From assembly GCA_943736015.1 (NCBI GenBank), contig OX031069.1, positions 25,549,235 through 25,613,234 on the forward strand: a DNA stretch of 64,000 bases. The letters run 5' to 3'. The DNA comes from Tridacna crocea. Lineage: Eukaryota > Mollusca > Bivalvia > Cardiida > Cardiidae. The translations under genes were made by a program, and so were the position numbers. The notes under the pieces were generated by a model. The model saw only the letters and a list, made by a program, of their open reading frames with translations. It made no database searches and was not told where the DNA came from. Every line of letters begins with the position of its first letter. The first letter of the stretch is position 1. This document shows positions 51,401-62,000 of the stretch, one piece after another.

Positions 51401-53005
51401 TAAATCCATTCACTTCTTTAATTTATTATATACTTTGATATTGTTCCCATGTATTTGCACTGGATGAAAGTATGCAATATTTTTCCATACTTTTGATTCT
51501 CAGCATTTTCTCCTTTTCCCACCATGTTTTGGAAAGCCTTCTTTTTCAGGGTCATTAAAAGTCTGGATTGTATGGTAAAGGGTTAAGACACAAAGATAAA
51601 TACTGTTCTCTTTTCCGCTGTTTGCACTGTCAATTAACCCTTTACCAAACAATCCCTGGTTTTTTGGAAACATTTTGGGAAAAGGATACAATGCTGGTAA
51701 CCAGCATTTTCTCCTTTTCCCACAATGTTTTATACCCTTAATAAAACAAGTTTCAAATTTTCTGTCACTTTTATTTTGTCGTCTGCCAATGCTTTCATCT
51801 GTAAGTGCTTTCAATTTGGAACTGTCTAAAATTTTGTCGTTGGGTAAAGAGTGAAAACGTAAATACTGTTGTTGTTTTACCTGGACAGGAACCTCACTAT
51901 GTAAGATGTATAAAGCCTAATGAGAGAAAGTCATCAAGTTTGTTTGACAACACAAGATGTCGACACCAGGTCATGTACCTCGGATTGATGGAGAATGTTC
52001 GGGTACGACGTGCAGGATTCGCGTTTAGATCACACTACGAACGATTCTTGATGAGGTTAGTACTGTATATTGTTTTTGAATGGTTATAGGTCATGACCTT
52101 TGGTGATTTTGTACAAAGGTATTGTTGACAACTGAAACTCTACTCTATTACAAAATTTTGGACTTGTCCAGCTCTATTTGTGCAGCCAAAAAATTACCCC
52201 CTACCACACAGCAGAATTTAAGACCTATCCAAATTGAAAGCATTTGTAGGTGATGATTTTACAGTGGTTCAAATGATGCAATTTTTTTTTTTTTTTTGGG
52301 GGGGGGGGGGTAGAGTAGAAGACTTTTTGGGAAAAGGAGAAAATGCTGGTTACCAGCATTTTCTCCTTTTCCCAAAAAGTTTTCTCTTACTCAGGGTCAT
52401 TGAAAGTGGTCATTGTGTGGTAAAGGGCTAATCCTTTTCCACATATTCCCAAGTCTACATGACCCTGAAAAAAAAAAGGATCTTATGAAACCATTGTAAG
52501 GAAAGTATAAAATAGTCTTAACCAGCTTTCCTACTTTTCAAACAATGTTTTCTACCCTTTCAAATACAGTTTTCATCTACAGAGCCACACTTCATAAGTT
52601 GTCTTCAAATGGTTTCAGTACAGATGAGTAAAGAATTTTGTCAACTGGCAGAGGTTAACACATTACCACACAATCCCTACTTTCCATGACCCTGAGAAAG
52701 AAGCCTCTAGAAAACATTGTGGGAAAAGGAGAAAATGCTGGTAACCACCATTTTTCGTCTTTTCCCACAAAGTTTTATACCCTTCACAAAACAAATTTCA
52801 AATTTTCAGTCACTTTTATTTTGTTGTCTGCAAATGCTTTTGATTTGGATCCCCGTGGGGTCCCGGGGGTTTTTTACTTTATAGAATAGGACCTCGGCCT
52901 TTCTCTATGGCATGTCGTAGAAGGCGACTAAAATTAGAGACGAACGGCTGCTTTCCTCGTAATTTGTAGGATTGCAGCAGGCTGGGTAGTTCTTATTCCA
53001 AATCC

Positions 53006-53045
<40 letters not shown>

Positions 53046-56000
53046 CTTGATGTAAATAGGGTTTGGGATGGGAATCAGTTGGCCTGTGGGACCCCGTGTG
53101 GTTTAATCGGGGGTATAAGAATAAACCACTGCAGTCCCGCGATCGTCACATCTGCCATTTCATCTGGCGGAACAAAAGTGACAGCATGCATGTCGTAAAA
53201 GGCGACAAAAGGGGCATCATTTTGTGTTTCATTCATTCCTCATTTATCATGTTTGTCTTATGTTGTTGCACATGTATGTTATTTTCACCTCGCATTATTG
53301 TTTACTAAGTAAGTGCGCCCAATATGACCTAAGTTGTCGACGGGCCATAAAACACTATTCATTCATTATTCATTCATTTGATTTGGACAAGCCTAAAATA
53401 TTGTTGTTTGGTAAAGCTTGTAATAAGTCTCTATCTGTAAATGACTTTTTCCATCAGGCCACTTAACTAAACATTACCGCAAAAAGAAATTTGATTATAT
53501 TGTCTGGCAATAACTTTGTTGGCCTAAATTACATTCATTCATCAAACATAGTACTTTGTTGGCCTAAATTACATTCATTCATCAAACATAGATTTGTGTT
53601 TATAATTCATATTTCATTTGGATATTTTAACTCATTACCAAACGACAAAATCTTAGCTTTATCCAGATGTGAAGGGTAGAAAACATTGTGGAAAAAAGAG
53701 AAAATGCTGGTTACCAGCATTTTCTCCTTTTTCCACAATGTTTTCTAAAGGCTTGTCTCTCAGGTTCGTCAAAAGTAGGGATTGTGTGATAATGGGTTTT
53801 ATAAAAGCTTTCTGATAAAAGTTACCACTTAATCCTATATTTAACCCTTTATCACACAATCCCAAGTTCAAACAACCCTGTAGAAAGAGGCCTTTGGAAA
53901 ATATTGTGATAAAAGACGTAAATGTTCGTTATCAGCATTTTCTCCTTTTCCTATGATGATTTCCAATGGTGAATTCCCATTTTTGAGTCACAATCATTTT
54001 GTGCACTGCAAAACCTTCCAATGTTGACGATTCCAAAATTTTGTGGTTTGGGAAAGGGTTGAAGAGACCTGAGAGAAAAGAAAAATGTAAACAGTGTGGA
54101 AGAAGGAGAAAATGCTAAAAAAACCCTGCATTTTCTTTGATCCCCACAATATTTTGGAATCTTTCAAAGGTAAACTGATTCAAACGTCATTTTGTTGTCC
54201 GCAAATTTAAAGCTCTCAAATTTGACTAGTTACTCTTTACCACACAATCCCGACTATTAACGACCCTGGGAAAGAGGCATTTTGAAAACATTATGGGAAA
54301 CGGAGAAAATGCTGGTAACCAACATTTTCTCCTTTTCCACACAATGTTTTCTATCCATTGAAAAAAAAAAAAAATCAGCATTTTAACAACATTTAATTTG
54401 TCATCTGCATATGCTTTCAATTTGGACCAGTCTAAAGTTTTGTCATTTGGTAAAGAGTTAAAATTTTGTCCTCTTGTTAAGAGCTAAGCCTGAGCTTTAT
54501 CCTCTGTCTATAATTTTGACCCTGAGAAAACAGGTTGCTGAAAATATGGGAAAAGGAAGATATACTTGATACCAGCATTTATATCTCTTCCCTACAATGT
54601 TTCTCATTCAGCATCAGGAAACTGCAGCTGATTTATAAAACTTTTGAATTCTGTTGTCTGCAGCAGATGTTTTCAGTTAACGCTTTACCACATGACAAAA
54701 ATGTAGACTTGTACAAGTTCAAAGCATTTGCAGACAACAAATATATATATAGCTCAAAAGATGAAATTTTTATTTGATAGGGTAGACAACATTGTGGGAA
54801 AAGGAGAAAATGCTGGTTTCCAGCATTTTCTGCTTTTCCTACAATGTTGTCACAAGGCTCTTTTGTTAGGGTCATTAAAATCAGGATTGTCTGGTAAAGA
54901 GTTAAGAAATCTTTACCACTTCCGATTCATCAAATATTTTATGGAATCATATTACATTTACTTGCATTCATAGATATGACGATAGAAAAGTGTGCCTGTA
55001 TAAAGGTAAAACTAGATATCGTATAGTAGCAGACGGCTTATCTCTACCAGACGACAAAATTTTAGACTTTTCTTTTTTGAAGTACATGCAGATGACAAAT
55101 TTCGTAAAAAAAAATAAAGCTGAAGTTACTCATATTTATCTTTAAAAAGGTTGAAGATATTGTGAAGAAAGGGAGAAGAAAGGAGAAAATGGTATTTTAC
55201 TTAAACTTTCTCCAGTTTCCACAGTGTTTTCCAAGCCTTGTCTTGAAGGGCTTTCAAACACAATATCTTTTACTGATGGGGCAATGCTATAACCCTTTAT
55301 CCTGCTGAATAACTAAAATGAAAATTTCAATTTAATAGTAAAATCCCAAATATTACAATTTTAAAGTTATGTTACGGGTAATGATTAATCCTTATCGGAA
55401 AGTGTAGATCAGTGATCAGACTGCATGTTCTCTGCAGTCTGATCATGATCTACACTATCCGCAAAAGGTCAGTGAGTCACAATCCACAGCCTAAAGGTTA
55501 AAAACATAGAAAGACACAATCATGTAGTGTTTACTTAGATATTTACCAAATACTGTTATTTTTTAACAAGTCTCAGGTACAAGGCATTTGGAAACATTTT
55601 CCGAAAAGGAGAAAATGCTGTTAATCAGCATTTTCTTCATTTTCCATATTGTTTTCTCTGCTTCCAAGGATAGATTCCAGCATTCACGACTTTCATTTGT
55701 CATTCCTAAATGTTTTCATCTAGGTCAGTTCTAAAAGAAATATCATTTTGAAAGAATATTATCAAAATGGTTACAGAAAAGCAGCTCAAGTAACTAACAA
55801 TAACACATGTTCAGCAACATTAGTGACCTAGTTAATGATCATAGTTATACATGTATTATTACTGTGTTTAGTTATATTTCTTTTTTATTTTGCTTTTTTC
55901 TTTTTTTTTTCTATTTCAAACTTTACTTTAAACTGAAGCTTCTTGTTAAGCCCTTACCACACAATCCTGAGTTGCAATGACACTGCAGAAGAAAGATTTG

Positions 56001-59000
56001 GAAAACATTGTGGTAAAAGAAAAAATTCTGGTAACTGGTAGTTTCTCCTTTTCCCAAAACGTTTTCTATCCTTTAACCCTTTCCCACACAATGACGAATC
56101 TTGGAAAGAAGCCTTTTGAAAACATTGTGGAAAAAGGAGAAAATGCTGGTAAGCAGCATTTTCTCCTTTTCCCACAATGTTTTCTACACTATCAATAAAC
56201 AATTGCACCATTTGAGCTTGAATGAGTCTAAAATTTATTGTTTGGTAAGGGGTTTATTGCCATAAGGGTAGACCATACAAGGAAGGGGCAGGTAACCCTG
56301 AAAACTCTTTTTGCCCTGTTTTCAGTAGATGAAATAGATAGAATAGTTTTTTTTTTTGTGAAAGAGTGAAATGTATTTCATTTTATGAACATCATTGGTA
56401 ATATTTTCACCTGTGGCACAGCCAATGGTGAAAATACATGTATTTCCAATTAATGTTCACTAGATGAATTAAATTAAATCTTTTAACATAAAAAAACCCA
56501 AAATATCCTCTATATATACCTGAAAATATGCGGCTAAATTGTTTCTGTTGCACATGGATAAATTATCACGGACAACAGAAACAAAAAATAAATATCTACA
56601 GTGTCGCAAACAGTTCGAAATATGGTATGACATATCTCACAGACTGTGTATTTATGTATTGAATTTTGATTTGATTGGTCAAAGTATTATGCAATAATAT
56701 TTATCTGCCATTCATGGAAAAGAAGCTACTATCCACTACACAATTTTTTTTTCTGTTTTTGTGTACCATTATTGAATGAAAGTCCAATAATTGCTAAATT
56801 TTACCATAGAAAGTGGTTGGGAAACCAACAACTTTCTATGATAAAATTTAGCAATTATTGGTTACCAGCATTTTCTTCTTTTCCCACAATGTTTTCAAAA
56901 GGCTTCTTTTCATGGAGCATCAAAAGTTGGCATTGTGTGGTAAAGAGGTAACCCAATTTTCAGTCACTTTTATTTTGTTGTCTGCAAATGCTTCCCATTT
57001 GGACAAACCTAAAATATTGTCGTTTGGTAACGATTTAAATAGAAGTATCAGGAAAGTTACTGCAGCATGATATTCCATGACTGGCCATGTTTATCCTTTG
57101 TTTTACCATATTTCATTGGTGTTCATGCTCCTAGTTTATAAAATTTACTTTATTATATACCAGTAAATTTTTCTTGAATCAAATGCATGCGTTGAATTGG
57201 ATTGAAAAACACACAATTGTCATGACAGAAATAAAATCTGTATCTACTACACACAGTGAAATACGATCCCAAATATGGTATGATGACGTACATGTATTTC
57301 ACACACAGACTAAGCATGCATGGAGTTGCGATTTGATTGGTCAAAATATTATGCTGTAATATTAATCTGCCATTTATAAGAGCACAGTTACACTATCACC
57401 CTTCCTATTAACCCATCACCACATAATCCTTTCTTTTGACACCCTTGATAAAGGAGGCTCTAGAAAACATTGTGGGAAAAGGAGAAAATCCTGGTAACCA
57501 GCATTTTCTCCTTTCTCCACAATTATTTTCTCCCCTTCACAAAACAAATTTCAAATTTTCAGTCACTTTTATTTTGTCGTCTGCAAAATTTTAATGCTTT
57601 CGATTTGAACAAACCTAAAATTTTGTCATTTGGTAATGAGTTAATTGTCTCGTTTTGTTTGCCGTTTTCGAATAAAACGTCAACAAGTGCAAAATACTGT
57701 CGTTAAAAGTTGTAGGTATGTAATAAAAGGAATATTATGTTGTAGTAATTTTTCTGGTGCTTGTATTTACTTATCAGTATGCAAAGAATTTTGTCATCTT
57801 GCGAGACCTAAGGTTTCGCGCGATATCAAATTTTCTCATGCTGCTCAAAGTAAAAAGAAGCACCATGAAAGTTACTACAGGATAATATTCAGGATATAAA
57901 ACATCCTCATCATCCATCCATGGGATTGTCAAATCAGGATTCCTCGTTGACATTTAATCCTTTACAGCCAGGGATGACTTGTAATGACCCTGGAAAAGAA
58001 GCCTTCTGAAGAAATTGTGGAAAAAGGAGAAATGCTGTTACCAGCATTTTGTCCTTTTCCGACAAGGCTTTCTACTTTGTTAGTGAAAACTTGCACCATT
58101 TGACTCAAGTTAAAATTGTTGTCAGCAAATGCTTCAATTTGGGCAGTGCTAAAATTTTGTCATCTTGTAAAGGGTTAATGATGGGAAAAACAGGTGAATA
58201 TTGAGTACCATTAGTGTAAAATGATTGGGATGTAGAAAATAAAATATTCTATTGCAAATGGAGCATTTGCTCTTTCAGGGCATTTTGATCTTCACTATGA
58301 TCTTTCAGGGCATTTTGATCTTCACTATGATCTTTCAGGGCATTTTGATCTTCACTATGATCTTTTCAGAAGCCACAGTTTGTTTATATACTTGTGATAA
58401 TTTTTCTTTGTGTTAAAGGTACAAGATGATCACCAAATACACTTGGCCAAATTTCAAAGGGAGTGCATATGATGGTACAAAGACTATCATCGAGCAGATG
58501 GAATTCCAACTGGATGTCAAGTATGGGAAGTCCAAGATCTTTATACGGTCCCCACAGACGCTGTTTGCCCTGGAGGAGGAGCGAGACAAATACATTCCTC
58601 ATATCATCTTGTACATGCAGAAGGTTGGTGATTTTTATAGTCTGCCTTGTAACATATTAGACTTGTAGCCAAGTAATTGCATCATTGTGATTGAACCACA
58701 ACTTGGTGAAAGTTGTTTCTGATGGAATGTGAATTTATTACCACATAACAAAATTTAAGGCTTGTTCAAATTGAAAACAGAGCCCCCGTAGCTCAGTCGG
58801 TAGCACTCAAGACTTGAGAACAGGGGGTAGTGAGTTGAACCCCTGGCTCGGCCAATTTCTTTCCCAGAATTGATGATAGTCATTGCGACTGGATTCGTTC
58901 CTCCTTTACCCCTGATTGTTGTTTTGACAATGGTTATGTGGGAAAGCAGCCAGTGGCTTGTAAAGAATATTGTGCAGAGTACTGGTAACAGAAACTCCAG

Positions 59001-62000
59001 GAAAGCTTGGATAGGTGCACTGATTGTAGCAATATAACTGATATAATGTTGAACACCAAACAATCAATCAACCAAATTAATGTGATTCAAATACAATACA
59101 GGATATGTCTCTCATTGAGTAGAAAATATCAAGAGAAGAGGAGAAAATGCTGGCCTTTAGAAAGATTTTTTTTCCTTTTCCCTCATTCTTTCCAAAAAAA
59201 CTTTCTTTCTCGGGGTCTTAAAATAACTCTTTATTAAACAACAAAATTTTAGACCTGGCAAAATTGAAAGCAATTTGCAGACGACATAATAAATGTGATT
59301 CGAAAATTGAATTTGTATTGTGAAGAGTAGAAAACATTATGGGAAAAAGAGAGAATGCTGGTTACCAGAATTTTCTCTTTTTCCTACAATGTTTTCAAAG
59401 GCTTATTTTCTTAGGGTCGTCAAAAATCATGATTGTGTGGTAAAGAGTTAAATTGCTGTAGAGTAATGGGCTCTGTGATCTGGGAATAAGTAATCTCTGA
59501 ACAGCCCATTAACCCTTTGGCTGCTTATCGCGACTCGCTGACCTTTAGCGGACAGCGTAGATCAAGATCAGACTGCACAGAACGTGCAGTCTGATCTTGT
59601 ATCTACGCTGTCCGATCTGGAGATATTTTTCCCCGAAACATACCTTTGAAATAACAATTTTGGGGTATTTACTATCGAATTGAACATTTACTTTTAGTTC
59701 CGTAAAGGCAAATAATTATTCATTACTTTGCATAGCAGCTGCTGCTGTTTCTGAAAAGAAACATATTTATTACTTATATTTCAGATGTGGCGAGGAGGAA
59801 ACGCCAGAAGAAGAGTGAAGAAGATGAGAGCAATCTACTTGATTATGTCCCGGTTTCGACGTTACAAACTACGTTCTTATATCAAACAGATTGTCGTTCT
59901 TTTCAAGTGAGTTCTGTGACACGTATAGGCCCTCTTCTTGGTTATATTTACCATCTTTTCAGAATGTTTTGAACTTTTCTGTGTTAACTTTACCACACAA
60001 TTCCAGGTTTTATTACTTGGAATAGCTTTTTGAAAACCTTTTGGGAAAAGGAGAAAATGCTGGTTACCAGCATTTTCACCTTTTCTCATCAGGTTTTTAA
60101 TCCATTACCACACAATCATTACTTTTGACGCCCCTGAGAAAGAAGCATTTATAAAATATTGTGGGAAAAGGAGAAATGCTGCTAACCAGCATTTTCTCCT
60201 TTTCCCACAGTGTTTTCTACTCTTCCCAAAACAGATTTCAATTTTTTAGTCATGTTAATTTTGTCGTCTGCAAATGCTTTCAATTTGGAAAGGTCTACAA
60301 TTTTGTGGTTTGGTAATGAGTTAAGACTTTCACAGACAATTACTTCAATATGTAATTCAGTTCAACTATTTATGTCATCTGCAAATGCTTTCAGTGTATA
60401 CCAGTCTAAGATTTTGTCATTTGTTCAACCCTTTACCACACAATGATGACTTTTGATGACCCTGAGGAAGAACCCTTTTGAAAGCATAGTGGGAAAAGGA
60501 GAATTTGCTGGTAACCAGCATTTTCTCCTTTTCCCACAATGTTTTCTATCCCATCATAGACAGAAATCATTGTTTCAGCTACATTGGATTTGTCATATGC
60601 AAATACTTGTCAAGTTCTAAATTTTGTTGTTTGGTAAAGAGTTAACCCATTACCACACAATCCCTACTTTTGACACCCCTGAGAAAGAAACTTTGTGGGA
60701 AAAGGAGAAAATGCTGGTAACCAGCATTTTCTCCTTCTCCCACAAATTTTTCTACCCTTCACAAAACAAATTTTAAATTTTCAGTCACTTTTATTTTGTC
60801 GTCTGCAAATGCTTTCAATTTGGACCAGTCTAAAACATTGTCCTTTGGTAATAGGTTAAGAGGTAATAAAATTTAATGCTTCTTGACCATGACTTATGGG
60901 CTTGGAGAACATTAATGTTAAAGGTCTTAATCTTTTTCCATGTTATGATTATGTTCATAGGGGTGTTAACCCTTTACTCCATAGATACTCATTTTGACGC
61001 ATCAACAACAGACAGCATTTGAAAAACATTGTGGGAAAAGGAGAAATTGCTCGTAACGAGCAATTTCTCCTTTTCCCACAATGTTTTTCACTCAATCAGA
61101 TAATTGTGTCCCCATTTGTCTATGTTTTTGACATCATATGTTTATTTGCTGCTAAATCGGAAGAGCCTAAAATTGGCATATGAAGTAAAGGGTTAAAGTC
61201 AGGGTTGTGTGGTAAAAGGTTAACAAGTATTTCCCATTTCAAAACTGTCATATTCCGACTATCTAACAAGATTAGATAAAAAGGATCCAAGATCAGACTG
61301 CCCATTCTTTACTGTCTTAACTTGACTCACAGTATGCAGTAAAGCGGCTAGCATCTTGTGATTTGTCTAAAAGTTTTCTGACATACGGCTGTGTAAATTT
61401 TTATTCAGAAATGTACGGAATATGAGGGATTATGGGAAACATATCCAGTGGCCCACACCTCCAGCAGTACTGACTGGATGGGTCGATGAACTGAAGAAAT
61501 CACATAACAGGTAATACTGCTACGCATCATTTTTGCATCAACATTTTTGTTACACTATATCTTAGGTAGATGATCTGAAGAAATCACATAACAGACAATA
61601 CTGGTACACATCATTTTTGCATCAACAGTTTTGTTACACTATATCTAAAGTTGATGAACTGAAGAAATCACATAATAGATATTACCCATTTATTTGATCT
61701 TATACCCACATTCCACGAGGCAGCAATATACGGCGCTCTGTGCTTCAAACAGAGTGCCGTAGATTGCCTCAGATCGCTGCTGGGTTGGTGAATATGAGGA
61801 CACTCCTGCTTAGATAACAACCAGATGACGCTCCGCTGGTGATCAAGTAACAACCATTGAGATCTGATAGCATGGATCGCAGCCTAGTGGAATGGGGGTA
61901 TTACATGATATTACACATGATCTTTATGTCAACACTTTCCTTCCCTAATGTCTCAGTTAATCAAACTGCGTAGTAGATGATTCTATTTCAATCTTTATAT

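Noticed and set aside
58782..58853. tRNA gene
   Set aside because: It has A and B boxes, but the acceptor stem is incomplete and the sequence continues into a body shared with four other copies, so it is a SINE head.
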